This document shows, one piece after another, positions 12,201-24,137 of a stretch of 64,000 nucleotides of DNA. The first letter of the stretch is position 1. Each line of letters opens with the position of its first letter. A program made the translations under genes and the position numbers. Below the pieces are notes generated by a model. The model was given only the letters and a program-made list of their open reading frames with translations. It did no database searches and was not told the origin of the DNA. The stretch comes from Yamagishiella unicocca (Eukaryota > Chlorophyta > Chlorophyceae > Chlamydomonadales > Volvocaceae): the NCBI GenBank assembly GCA_003116995.1, contig BDSL01000042.1, forward strand, positions 186,001 to 250,000, written 5' to 3'.

Positions 12201-13302
12201 CGCCGTCAGCGAAGAGAACATGGGCGGCTGGGTGCGCACTGACACGTTGGTGAGTGCCATTCCACATCGCCGCCTCGTGCAGTGATGTGTGTGTTTCCCC
12301 ACCTGCCGACTGCCTGCGTTTGGTACAGAAGGATAGTAGCCCCTCAGCTGTACATCATCATCGCGCACGGGCCCTGTTCCTTGTCCCTGCACCTCAACCG
12401 GTCACATGCCGTGGTGCGCATCATGACACGCATGCCGTACTGCGGTTGATCACACTAAGCCCCGTAGGTCGCAACGGCAATGCCTGAACTAACCTACTAA
12501 CGAACTAACGCTCACTCGGCGCATTCCCAGGCACATGGCAGCAGCCCTTCCTCGGTTTGCTTCAGCCCGGATGGTCGTACGCTGGCCAGCGGCAGCGGCG
12601 GCAACTTGGGTGGAGACTGCACCATACGACTGTTTCGGCTGGCTGCCAATGGACACTGGGAGAAGGTCGCCGAGCTGCACGTGAGTTGGGTGACCGACTG
12701 CAGGGATGCGGACGACACGCACGTGCATCTTTCTTGCTAGACGTTTGCTAGGCTGCATCAGGGTCGATTCTTGTACCTGTGGTCTCATCATCCACGTATT
12801 TACGAGTTGGTGCTGCCGCCGCCAAAGGCTCGCGTCCGCGTACTCTGCTTGCGCCGATATACGTTGTGCGCGACCACACAATTTGCATCTAGCTTGGGTC
12901 CCGATGGCCGTGGTTCGTCGAGCAGCGTGCGTGTTCATCGGGAGGTGCGCGACAGAGTATAGGGTATTAGTGTAGGTATCTTATTTATCACATCACCTAC
13001 TGAATGGCGTCTGCCGCTGCCGCCAATGCTCTTCTCTGTACCTGAGACGTACAGCAATGCAGCTTACGGCGAACATAAGTGCAGGACACTCGCTTGTGAT
13101 TAGGGACGCCGACCTAGACCCTACCGCGCTGTCTGATTACGTCACTCCTTAATCCCTTACCGGCCAGGGTCACGAGAAAATGGTGTGGGGCCTCGCCTTC
13201 AACCCGGTGCATCCGCGCTTCCTCGCGAGCTGCAGCGAGGACACCAGCGTTCGGCTGTGGGAGGTGCTTGAGGCGGGCTCCAGGTCGCCGGAACGGACGT
13301 GA
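3252..13302 (+). CDS. TIR/HET-like - NACHT - WD40 STAND protein, copy A
   Basis: This looks like a signalling NTPase of the STAND class. I infer 19 exons: 3252-3287, 3388-3601 (or from 3322), 3872-4254, 4400-5028, 5277-6702, then fourteen WD exons listed separately. All junctions are GT-AG except one GC-AG, and all phases agree, giving about 1,751 aa. Residues 1-12 ([12 protein letters not shown]) are a myristoylation/palmitoylation-type N-terminus. Exon 2 is a Ser/Pro/Ala-rich linker. Residues about 153-260 form a TIR/HET-like fold with [18 protein letters not shown] and WCVYEWA. Walker A is GGAGEGKST (about 357-365) and Walker B is LIDALDE (about 471-478), followed by FTTRPD and a winged-helix-like region. 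WD40 repeats fill 897-1751. Family knowledge suggests ligand-induced oligomerisation; ligand and output are unknown. The inverted paralog lies at 14,141-24,137. Confidence 0.88.
7008..13302 (+). other. Fourteen single-blade WD40 exons, copy A
   Basis: The WD40 half is encoded by 7008-7139, 7371-7511, 7741-8013, 8149-8310, 8640-8795, 9177-9377, 9641-9814, 10069-10215, 10456-10650, 10909-11052, 11434-11598, 11857-12249, 12531-12680 and 13168-13302. Every exon length is a multiple of three, and each carries one repeat. Typical pieces are GH at the start, [14 protein letters not shown] in the middle and D-x-x-VRLW near the end. Fourteen repeats fit two seven-bladed propellers. The intron after 11052 has a GC donor (GCAAGT). 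Exon 11857-12249 is enlarged by an RRAS-repeat insert. Confidence 0.85.
11692..11779 (+). repeat. 44-bp tandem duplication in an intron of copy A
   Basis: Two head-to-tail copies of a 44-bp unit beginning GACAGCAGCCCCAGTCGG lie at 11692-11735 and 11736-11779, inside the intron before the twelfth WD exon. They look identical by eye. No coding role is indicated. Confidence 0.85.
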
Positions 13303-13546
13303 TGGTGATGTGCTGCCACACCAGAAGGTCCAGAACACATTAAAAAAACTTGAATCGTAATAGCCCTCATAGAACGTGCAGTATGTGTAGGTTAGTTTAA
13401 ATTATAGACTGCGTAGCAATTGTAGGACCTGATAGCTCAGGATGCATGCGCAGGATGAATAGAATCTGTGTACGGCCCCATGATGAGTCATGCACGGCAT
13501 CGGCTTGGTGGCAGCCGCAGAGGTTGACCCGTGGGGTTGGTATTTT

Positions 13547-13551
13547 TTACA
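13547..13551 (-). terminator. TGTAA poly(A) signal, copy B
   Basis: TTACA on the + strand reads TGTAA on the minus strand. It is the first such signal downstream of the minus-strand stop codon at 14141-14143, about 590 nt away, and lies inside the predicted 3' UTR of the opposite gene. Confidence 0.45.
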
Positions 13552-13722
13552 ACGGATTTGCACACGCAGCAGCCGCCCTCATATGCTTCCATTATGGTTC
13601 GTGATTCCAGTTGGACAAGAGATGGCAGCCAATCTGTGCCTTGCTCCCGGCCATATTATTGTGTTCGCGATCCGTCGTTATGCAGTACGGCCGCTACGGT
13701 AGCTGACCGCCGCAGTGTTGGT

Positions 13723-13727
13723 TGTAA
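13723..13727 (+). terminator. TGTAA poly(A) signal, copy A
   Basis: TGTAA is the usual green-algal polyadenylation signal. This is the first TGTAA downstream of the stop codon at 13300-13302, about 420 nt away. Actual use is inferred. Confidence 0.5.
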
Positions 13728-14140
13728 ACTTGGGCAGGTTTCATAGTTTAGGCATGAAACCATTGTTGCCACTATGTACATGCAAGGCAAAGCAGGGGCA
13801 TGCCATAATGAGCCGAAACGGGCAATATCTTTATTCTCGGTGTTGTTTTCCCGCCATATGCACGACACAGCTATGATTTATTCACTGTGTTGTCTTCCCG
13901 CCATATGTACGACACAGCTAGGATTCATCGCCTCCGCTTACCAAAGGAGTCTCTGCCATCGCACCCGTTCAAGAAGGTCTAATGTTGAGTTATGTAAATC
14001 TCGAAAGGTAAGGGCAACAACAGCCATGAACGAATGGCAACACGCGGACACTGCTCCTCCCCCAACCCTCCTTATAGACCGCCCAAGACGACATGGACGC
14101 AAAGGTGGTGCGCCCTGCCTGTGTAAGGCGCTCCCCTTCC

Positions 14141-17100
14141 TTAAGTACCGAGCACCTCCCACAGCCGCACGCTCTTATCAGCGCCGCAGCTTGCAAGACG
14201 GCTCGGATCCGCCGGGTTGAAGGCGATGCCCCACAGCGCTTTCGTATGGCCCTGACAACATACAGGTGGCGAAGGGTCAGCCAAGGGGATGGGGTCCGGC
14301 GGCGTCAAGAGGGCAAGGTAGCTAGGCATGGTACCAGGTGCTTTGGGGCCGCTGTGTTCATGAACCCGGAGGGCGGGCAAGCACACAGACCATAAGAAGG
14401 CAGGTATTTCAGCACCCAGTTTAGCCGTTGCCAAACGGGATCTCACCTGCAGCTCGGCGACCTTTTGCCATGTTTCGTTGCCGTCCAATCGAAAGAGTCG
14501 TATGATGCTGTCATCACCCAGGTCGCTGCCGCCGCCGCTTGCCAGGGTGCGGCTGTCGGGGCTGAAGGCCACGGAATTCACTTTGCTTGCGTGTCCCTGT
14601 GAGGTGAGGCGTGAGGGCACGAGGCGTCGTGGTCGGTGGGCTTCCGTGGGGCACTTGCTGCTGCCAGGGCTCCGCAATTGAAGATACGCACCGTCCGTTC
14701 AGCTGTTAAATGTGTGAGCGCTGCAAGTACGGTGGTGGTTTAGGGGCTGGAGGTGGTGGGACAGGTAGGAGCGAAGCTGTGCAAGAAGACGTACGTGTGA
14801 CGAGCTACCGTCCTGGGGAGCAAGGTGCGCTCGGTCGGTAGGCGGAGGAACACCGCACTAACAGCAATGCTAAGCAACGAACTGGATGATGTTTACCTCA
14901 TTGGAGCAGTTCAAAAGGATGAACAATTTTGTAGGATGGACGCAGAATCTGGAGCAGCACACTCACCAAAGTGCAAGAGCGCTGCCAGCCACCGCCAGCA
15001 GTTCCAGCATCGGCCGCGCCCACATAGCCGTTGTCGCTGCTGTTCGCTTCATTCGCGCTGTCGTAGCAAGGTCCGCCGCCGGCTTCCTTGGCTCCTGCAC
15101 CCACGGTATGGTCCTCCTGGCTCGTGTCCAGGTATCGCCAGACCGACACGGACTTGTCCCAACTGGCCGCGGCCAGCCAGCTGCCGTCCGGACTGAACGC
15201 AAGACCCCATACCACTTCTTTGTGGCTCTGCCGTGGCGGCAAGGAACCGGAGGGAGGCGGTGATAGGTTGGCTTCATAGCGTGGAAACTAAGGGCAGTTG
15301 CACTGCGGTCAGTGCATTGGCCTGGCTAAGCTATCTAGCACTACCGGTACTTGGCGCTTCGAAGCAATCAACGAATACATACACACACCACCACATATTT
15401 GCTTACATGCACTCCCTGCGTCTTGATGCACGGTTACCCTGGGTGCCCTGACAACATCCGCTCCCACACACCTTGAGTACGGCTGTCGTCTTCCATGAAG
15501 CGGCGGACTCCCCAGCGGCGGGCTGATTGGAGTCACGGCTCCACAGCCGCACGGCACCATCCCAGCCACCGGCAGCCACCATCAGGCCGTCAGGGCGAAT
15601 GGCAACGCAGGCAGCCCTCCTATCTCCGCCGCCCAACCCACCCGCGTTCTGCAGGCGCAGGCCAGTATATGGTACAACTGGAATTACTAACACGAAAGTA
15701 TGTAATGAAGGACGCCCTGGCGGGGTTCAAGTGCAAGGAGCTGTCCAGCGATGCTGAGCAGGCCCTGGCCAAGGCCCAGCACGCCAAGCCCAACTAACCA
15801 GCCAGGGACTGTGTCCGTTCGATGGGAAGTGTCCCCTCAAGGCTGAAGTGTGTGAGGGATATGGTTTCAGAGCCGTGATGCCACACGCGACACAGCGAAT
15901 ACACAAGCCCAGAGACAGCAGAGGGTACGATAAGACCTCCCATAGACAGCACCAAAGCCTAGCGCCACAAAAGAACACTTCGCTAGACGCGCACTTGCCT
16001 CCAGTGCCGCGGTGCAACTCCAGTCACCGCCGCCGCCGCTCGGTGCCGACCACAACCGGACGCATTCATCTCCCGTGCTTGCCAGCAACGCCGGCCCGCC
16101 AGCGTCGATGCCGCCGAAGGCAACACTAAAGATGGCGCCTTTGTGCCCCTGCAGCAGCGAGCACACAGTCAGGTGGCGAGGAGAGCACCTAGCTACCTAC
16201 CCATGGGTCACGCACACCGTTCCCCTGGATGCTGCACTGTGCCCTCTCCACCACCTACTTGGAGAGTCTGGACGCACTTCCAAGCACCGGGTCCACACCC
16301 TGCCGAGGAGCCGGTACCAGTGCCCTCTCCTGCTTCCGTGTCCCCACGCCGCCACAGCTTCACGGTCTTGTCCCAGCCACCGCTTGCGACCCAAACCCGC
16401 CCGTCCGCATCGGGCCGGCTAATTGCCGCTGCCTGAACCTCCGAGTTATGCCCCTGTGCGCATGGATCAGATGGAGAGGGAGTTCGGGTAGACAAGGGTG
16501 TTATGTAGGCGAGTGACCTCCTGGATTGCCGAACTCCTGCACCAGCCGCCCGGCCCCGTGAGGAACAAACACATGTGTACGCCTGCGCGCCGGCCCAACC
16601 AAATCCTACCGTTAGCTCCGCCGTACAGCTCCACGCGCCGGCCTTGGCATCCGGCTCCCACAGCCGGACCGTTTTGTCGTCGTTGGCGGTGGCTAGCAGC
16701 TTCCCGTCGTGCGGGCTGAACGCGACAACCCAAATGTTGTCCGGCCGGAAATCTCCGTTCTGCGTCAGCGTGGACGGCAAGCCGCACGCGGGCAGTCAGG
16801 CACACAGGTTGGAGGACCGGATGACAGGGGGCGGCATCAGCGCCCATCAACAGCCCCTTGACTTGACAGCAGGGTTACAGGGTGATAGGACGGACAGCAC
16901 CTCTTTTCCTATGGACTAACCACCGGCACCGTTCTGCCTGTAGGGTGGGTGGTTGACCCCAACCGTCCACCCCCCGTCCCCACGTTTCCTTTTCCTCTTC
17001 CTTGGTCTTATCCTTTTCCTCTTCATGTCGAGTCGACACACGGGTTACCTTGCTATCTACCCACCTGCTCCATTATCAGGCCCGCGTCGACGACCACGTC

Positions 17101-20100
17101 CATCCCTGCCGCCACCGCCATCAGGTCAGGCAGCGCGCCTGTCAGGTCCCACAGCCGCACTGACGCGTCCTTGCCGCAGCTGGCGAGGCTGAGGCTGTTG
17201 GCGGGGTTGGTCGCTAGGCCCAAGACATCCCGCTCGTGGCCCTGTAAGGCAACCGTACGCATAGTAAGCAGCATCAGCTGATGACCAGTTGCCGTCCGAC
17301 ACCCAACGGACTCGGCGGCGGCAACGGGCCTGCGTTGACTGCCAAGATATGGACCACGCAATACAACCGCAAACCTCCCATGGCGCCGTACAAGTACGGG
17401 ATGCTCACACTTGGCTAGCAACACACATATCCAAAGCCGGACCTTAAGATACCTCACAGGCCCTTCCGGGGCCCTATGTCCCCAACCGCCCACCGCCGTC
17501 CGCACCTTGAGTATCACCGCGCAGCGCCACCCGCCATCGCCGATCCCGGCATCACCACTGGCTCCGGAACCAGCCGCCTGGCCGCCCTGGTTTGGTCTCC
17601 CTCCCTGGACCCACAGCCGCACCGTGTTGTCGTCCATGCCGCCGCCGGTGGCCAGCACGCACAGTCCGTTGGGTACGACGAATGCCACGCCGTTTACTTG
17701 GCTGATGTGACCCTGCATCATGGCACGTTGGCCATTGGCCGTTGGCACTCATCTCTGGATGGAATCGTTGGACATGAGGGATAAGGCCGAAAAATGCAAC
17801 ACGCAAACGTATGCGGAGGTTACTGGTACCCAGCGAAAGGCTGGACGGAGTAGGAATTGGAGACCCTGAAACCCCTGCGGCGACCCATGCGCCATATAAT
17901 GTTGTACTTGTTACAGTAGGCTCCAGACCTTGAAAGGTAGAGCCATCGTCGCATCGCCTGCCATATAATACACGCAGTACACGTGCTGCCGGTGCACCGC
18001 ACCGCACCCGCGCACAGCCCATCCGCGCCCCAAGCAATGCACCACACCGCCCTACCCTGAGGACTGCGATGCACTGCCACTCGGCATCACCACCGCCCGC
18101 CGACCGCCGCTGCTGCCAGAGCCGCGCCGTCTTGTCGTTGAATCCGCCGCCGCTGGCAACAGTCCGACCGTCGGGGCTGACAGCGACACTCGCAACCGAA
18201 TCCTCATGGCCCTGTGCGCGGCGAGCAGCGTTCGGTGCCGGTGCTGGAAAAATAGAGTTGGGAAACGGATGGCCGGGTATTCGAGGCGTATGTACGCACC
18301 GGCCCAGGCAGGGGCCCTTGCTGGGCGTACAGGATCCAGGCAGGGGCCCTTGCTGGGCGTACAGGACCCAGGCAGGGGCCCAGCGGGCGGTGGGCCGGTC
18401 TTGTGCTGGATGGAGTGTGCGAACCGAAGCGGACGAGCGCACGTAGGAGTGGAGCAGTGAAAGGGGTCGCAACGAGGCCCCTCTACCCCCCGCCTCCGCC
18501 ATCATTCCTCACGTGCTCTGTCCCTCCCTCGAGCGCACCTCCAAGGTTGCGATGCACTGCCACTCGCCGGCACCACCGAACCCCGCACCGGCGGTGCGTG
18601 GCTGCCACAAGTGGACAGCCTTCTCGCCACCGCTGACGATTAGGAAGCCCTCGCTGCCGTGCACCGCAGCCACGGAGGAGATGCTCGCACTGTGACCCTG
18701 CGAGCACGCAAACACGGATCACACAGACACAATCAAGCATATACCGGGAAACTCATCGCCAAATCCCCTTCATCCACTTTCGTCCTATCCTTTCGCCTCA
18801 TGAGCGATAAGCCGTCCCACCGTTAAGACTGCGAAGCACTCCCAGTCGGCGCCCTGTCCCAGCTCGTCAGTCTGTTTGGGTGCGGACGCGGCAACGTCTT
18901 CGAGGATCTTAGAAGCTCCAGAACCAGCTCTGCAGCGCCAGAGCGCCACGGTGCCGTTTCTGCAGCCCGCAATGATGACGGTCTCGCCCTCAAACCGCGA
19001 AAACACAATGCTGCAACAAGCGGTGCCTTTTGGGCCCTGAGTGGTTTGGGAATGTAAGGGGAGTCAGGGCGGCGCAGGAGGTAGTCAAGGCGTGGGTTGA
19101 AATGGCAACAGGCAAGCAGGCAGGCAAAAGAGACAGATTGAGTCGAGGGCACCTTACGGATGAAGATACGTACTTTTAGCTGTGCGTTTCCTGACCCAGT
19201 CGCAAGGAACATCAACATGACCATATGGTATGAATGCGTGTCCAATCCAAAGCAGAAACCAGTCCGCGTCTTGGCGCAGCCCTACCACGCCGGGATTGGA
19301 CGGCTATCGCCCTCGCATGTCCAGCCAACGAACCAAGTTCTCCACCAAAACGCGCCGTCAAAACGTTTTCGCAAACCAGGTCTCAGTTGTTGTTGTTTTG
19401 CTTTTCTTCGCCTCAGCAGCCTGGGCGGGCATTGTTCTCCGCTTGTTGAGAACAACATTCTCCAGCATGCCACTGCAAACGAACCTGTCTCTGGCCGGTC
19501 TTACTTATTGCTTGAGTGCCACCGACGAGTATCCTCTCAACCACGCCCGTGACGACCCCTGCCTACCTGAATGGTCCCAACCAAATCTCCAGTCATGAGG
19601 TCGTACATGTACAGCTTGGAACTATCCATTCCCGCCACGACTGTACGGCCATCAAGGCTGAATGCGACGCAGTACGCGTCTTGGACTTGACCCGAGTCCC
19701 TATTGGGCTGCGTGATCGGACAGCGGCAAACATCATCAGGGAGGGAGGTTTGAGTGCTCAGGGAGTTTCCTCAATTACACGTGCGTGTACCGAAGTTTTG
19801 CTGTTGATCCTGGCCGACAGATGCCCCCAAAAACCCTTTACACCCTGTTCCCGTGCCCGCTGTTGCATGTGCCTCTACACCATGTTACATCCTAAAACTC
19901 CAGGTTGCTCGTATTGCGACATCCCAAGCCTGGCCCTGACCACCCACCCGCCACACGCCAAAGGTCGCGCGCGTAGACCCGCCCACCATCCCCCTCCCAG
20001 CATACCTCCGTGGCGAGTAGCAGCGCACCACTTCCCGCATCCCACAGTCGAACCATTCCGTCCTTGGACTCTGCGCTGCTAGCTAGCGTGCGCCCGTCGG

Positions 20101-20137
20101 GGCTGAAGGCCACGCCCAGCATGGCATACCTGTTGCC
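14141..20137 (-). other. Fourteen single-blade WD40 exons, copy B
   Basis: In coding order the exons are 20006-20137, 19567-19707, 18821-19036, 18539-18697, 18056-18211, 17506-17712, 17065-17241, 16610-16759, 16259-16453, 15999-16148, 15472-15648, 14967-15227, 14447-14596 and 14141-14251. Each length is a multiple of three and each encodes one WD40 repeat. The intron after 15999 has a GC donor (GCAAGT), at the same place as in copy A. The exon corresponding to the RRAS-bearing exon of copy A carries a Gly/Ala/Ser/Asn-rich insert instead. The last blade ends VRLWEVLGT. Confidence 0.85.
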
Positions 20138-23100
20138 CTGTTCGCGCATATAGGACAGTTTGGGGGGTCCTGAGGAAGATCCGTGGATGCGAGAAAAAAC
20201 CGTTCAGAACAGACGTTTTAAGGTTTTAAGATGCATGCTGGAGAACTGGGGTGAGGACAGGTTGGGGGGAAGTGTTGAACGGGAGGGTCAGTCGACAGGC
20301 AGGTCCTGAAAGGCCCTTTCCCCGCCTTCCTGGCCAGCAGCAGCCGGCCCCCGCCTCCCAAAGCCGCACCTTCATCGTGCAGCGCAGCGCCGGCCAGCTG
20401 GTCGGAGGGCCGCCCATCTGCTGCACCAGCCGGAACCCCGGGCGGCCCTGCTGCGCCTGCTGAGCGCTGTAGTACTCGCAAGCGCGCCGATAGACGGCAG
20501 TCCCCGACGGGCTCATCAACGCCGTCTGCAGGACGCCGTTGACATCCCTGGCAGTTTGGAGCTCGTGCTGCTTCGCCAGCAGCCAACGCAGCGCATCAGC
20601 AATAGGTGGCGGCGGAGCACCCATCCCTGTGAGGTCGGCAATCAAGCCGTGGCCGAGGTCCTGCTGGAAGGAGCTTGACAGGAACACATAGTCGTACAGT
20701 ACGGATTCAAGCAACGCGTACGCCTCCTTGGCCGTGCCGCTGTCCACCTGAGTAGCTGCGGCTGCCATGACGAGGTGTCGTACGAGGTACTTGTAACAGT
20801 ACGGCGAGATGCTCCCGGCGCCTCCGCCGCCCACTGCCTCCGCGGTGCCGCCGCCTGCCGCCGTCCGCTCCCCCGCCAACTGCCGAGCCAGCTGCAGGTG
20901 GCCGTTGGCAGTGGCCAGCGCAAGAAAGGGCGCAAGGCCGGCCGCTCCGCCGCCGCTCGCGCCCCCTTCTTTCGTCATCCAGTCCGCCAGGCTCTTGTGC
21001 ATCGTGTACAGGTGGTGTTCCTCCACAGTGAACAGCACCGGCCACCCGGGCAGCTTAGCGGGCATGCGCGCCAGCCCCAGCGCCTGCAGCCTGCTCTGCG
21101 GCAGCGGCTCCTGAGCGGCCAGCACTGCCTCCAGCAGCCGCGACACCACACCCGCGTCCTGGGCGCCGTACGCCGCCCAGGCGCGGCCGAACACTGCGCT
21201 GTACAGTTCGTACAGGTCCGCCAGGGTCGGCTTGTCCTTGCGCGCTACCGCTGCCGGCGCGAGGCACTCGTCCGCCACCGTGTGGTAAACCATCACCCCG
21301 GCCCCCACGCCCTGCCCGTTGTCGCCGCTCGTGCCGGCCTCAGCCGATACACCGGTGCTCTCCCTCAGCTCCCCCGGGGTCAGGTAGCGCACGCCCCCTC
21401 CCTCGGCGAACAGGCGGTCCAACGCAGGCAGCACCTGGCCACCCACTGCATCCGGCCGTGTGGTAAAGACGAACCGCACGAAGGGCGGCAGCTCAGTCAG
21501 GTGCCTAGAGATTAGCTGGAACGCCTTGTTCCCGCAAGGAACAACACTGCTGCCGCCGCCGCTACCACCCCCGCTACCGCCGCCGCCAGCTGCCGTTGCT
21601 GACATTGGCGGGGGCTGCGGTTCGGCCTCGTCTAGCGCGTCGATGAGGATCACCACCTCCTGCAACCCTTTTTCCAGCTTCTGCAGCGGTTGACCCAATA
21701 GGTTGTACACCACATCGTCGAGTTCTCTCACATTTACGATTCGGCGTGGATCTTGTCGCAGGATCTCGTCGCGTACAGCAGGCAGCCTGGGGGTGTCGTA
21801 CAAGTGAGGCCAAAGGGGTCAAAGGTGCAAGCCCCGCCGGTGCAGCCCTGGAGTCTTGGGCCTCGCGTCCGGGACCCCACCAACCATCATTGCCTCGTGG
21901 GACCCCTTTACGAATTCGTTTTTGACCGCTCGGGAATCTCGCCTGTCTTTTCTGCAATGTCTGATAAGTGGATAATGAAACAATTAGGTCATCCGTATCC
22001 AACAGTCGTACTGACCGACCCTGTGCTGACACCATCCAATGCCCACATCAGTGGTTGGCCTGTGCAACGATGCACCTCCTAACCCACAAAGCACATCCGT
22101 CACCGAACAATATGTGCGTGTATGGAACGTAAGGCGAAGATTCGCGGTTTTTGGTTGGCGGTTGAGGGCTGGTGACTCACTTGAGCGCCAGCTGGAACGC
22201 CAGGCTCTTCACGATACGCACGGGATCCAGCCGCCGTTGGTCGTTGTACTTCAGGAAGTGGTAGGCGGTTATGCGTTCTGCCATGCCTCCGCCTCCACTC
22301 TCGGCCCCCTGCGCCTGGCCCTTCTGGCTCGCCACCAGCGTCGCAGACACCGTGCTCTTGCCCTCGCCCGCGCCGCCCGCCACAACCAGCGCGCGCGGTC
22401 CGCCACTCCCCGGTCCCTGTCCCAGCCACTCCTCCACCGGCCCGAAGCGCCACTTGGTGCCCGCTGATCGTTCCGTTAGCCGCCGCACGTCCACGGTGTA
22501 GCTGAGCGGCTCTAGCAGGAGCTGCAGCCGCAGCTTGTAGTTGAAGGCGTCCGTGGAGCCATGTTGCGCCACCACGTCCGCCAGGATCATGTCCTTGTCG
22601 GCGGCGTTGTAGCACTCGGCCTGCGTCACGTCGAGTGACGACACCAGAGTCGCGCGCTCTTCCGCGCCCACTCGCAGGTGCAGCCCGTCCGGGCCGTGCA
22701 GCGCCAGAGTGGCGGCCCACTCGTAAACGCACCAGGCGCGACGGGCCGGGTTGATGTTGGCTAGGTCCAGCACCACCAGCGTGCCGCCACTGGAGACGCG
22801 AACCACGTCCTGAAGGAAGGTATGTTCCGATGGGAGGCATCCGGAAGGTCAGCACCGCCGTTCCCCGGGAAAAGCTCGCCACCCACAACCGAAAGTCTGG
22901 TCACACACCGCACATACACCGCCACACTGCCAGAGGCAAGCACCCGTGCCACACCTTGAAGGCGGCGACATCCCGCGCCTGGTGCGGCATATCCCTGTGC
23001 TGGTTGACGGCCAGGATGTCGATCCACACCCGCGTCTCCTCGTCCGCACTCGTGAGGAAGGCCTCCACGGAGCTCAGCAGCAGCTCGAAGCGGTTCTTCC

Positions 23101-24137
23101 AGGCGTGGCTGATGAAGTACATGGGCACGCCCACGTCCTCGGCGGCGATCAGCGCGGGATCCTCCGCCACACGGCATCGCGGCCCACGGGTCATCAGCTG
23201 CACCCAGCGGGTGTTGATGTCTTCGGTGGTCAACGTGGGGTAGGTGGACGCACCGAAGAAGGTGATGAGGTCCTTCCTCAGCTTCCGCAACCCCCGCAGT
23301 GAGATACCCTTGGACAGTGCTGCCAGCGGGTCGTCGTCTGGGACCAAGCAGGGGGCAGCAAGAGGTGGGGGAGGTCACGTGTGCCCAAAGGGACGGTTAT
23401 GGCATGACCACATCCTCAAGCTGGGTCAACGCGGAAGGAATGCTTGCTAATCGATTCAACGCTGAGGGATTGCTTAGTACTGTCCCAAGGCACGTCCCAG
23501 GTGAACGGGCGTCGGACAGTAGCGGGGTAGGGATGGGGAGCAGGGCGTGGTGAGGGATCATTACGGAGGCCACATGGCGAGGGAAGAAGGCAGAAGAGAT
23601 TCCAGCATCCTGAGGCTCAGAAATAGAATGCGAGAGTATCAAGGGAGGTTGATTACCTACGAGCGCGGAAGCGCAACCAGGCGGGCCCGATGGGCCAGAC
23701 CACGACAGAAATAGGCGCTCCCCATTGGTACGGCATGGTTGGTACGACCGCTGGAGTGGACGTGCTGGATCGGATTCGCGCATCGCCCCCGTGCGGCATG
23801 AGGGAGCAACTAAGATGGTGTCATAACGTAACGTACCTAGACTGATTGCCCTTGGCTGTGGTGGAGGGTCAGCTTTTTCAGAAATGATAGTTGGTGTAGG
23901 ACCCTCACCACGGCTTGCTGGCACTGCCGCCGCTGATACAGGCACAGCATAGGCATCCGGAGAGACTTTCTTGCTGCTTTCGCTAGATTGTGGAGCCACA
24001 GCTTCCTCCTGCGAGGCCATGCACGCGTCAGTGCATCCAATGTGCCGTTACACTACCATATTCTATGCAATCAAGCTGATCATTAGGATGCTCGGACTTA
24101 CTCCTGTTGGACCTGATCGGGAGGTCCCGCAGCCCAT
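14141..24137 (-). CDS. TIR/HET-like - NACHT - WD40 STAND protein, copy B
   Basis: This is an inverted paralog of copy A with the same 19-exon structure. Exons in coding order are 24102-24137, 23837-24008, 22955-23337, 22181-22809 and 20370-21786, then fourteen WD exons. All phases agree and give 1,672 aa. The N-terminus is [12 protein letters not shown]. The TIR/HET-like region spans about 118-245 ([25 protein letters not shown]). Walker [10 protein letters not shown] is at about 342 and Walker B LIDALDE at about 454-460. Exons 3 and 4 have exactly the lengths of copy A (383 and 629 nt) and differ at only a few residues. The segment between Walker A and Walker B and many WD blades differ strongly. 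The role is inferred to be the same STAND-type sensing; both copies look intact. Confidence 0.88.
18304..18380. repeat. 32-bp minisatellite in an intron of copy B
   Basis: About two and a half copies of a 32-bp unit beginning CCAGGCAGGGGCCCTTGCTG start at 18304, 18336 and 18368. They lie in the intron between the fourth and fifth WD exons of copy B. The array has no counterpart in copy A. Confidence 0.8.
24102..24137 (-). other. Exon 1: acylation-type N-terminus, copy B
   Basis: On the minus strand this exon encodes [12 protein letters not shown] and is followed by GTAAGT. It matches exon 1 of copy A in length, phase and first eight residues, although the next exon has diverged. Gly2, Cys3 and Ser6 again fit N-myristoylation with adjacent palmitoylation. 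The intron to exon 2 is 93 nt. Confidence 0.72.

Larger units (their letters stand above)
13303..14140. other. Convergent 3' region between the two NACHT/WD40 genes
   Basis: This 838-bp segment separates the two stop codons. It holds the 3' UTRs of both genes and no coding exon. The only TGTAA signal for the + gene is at 13723-13727. The only TGTAA for the - gene is at 13551-13547 (TTACA on +). If both are used, the transcripts overlap by roughly 200 nt. A segment of about 50 bp containing CGCCATATG.ACGACACAGCTA is duplicated at about 13852-13925. Confidence 0.6.
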
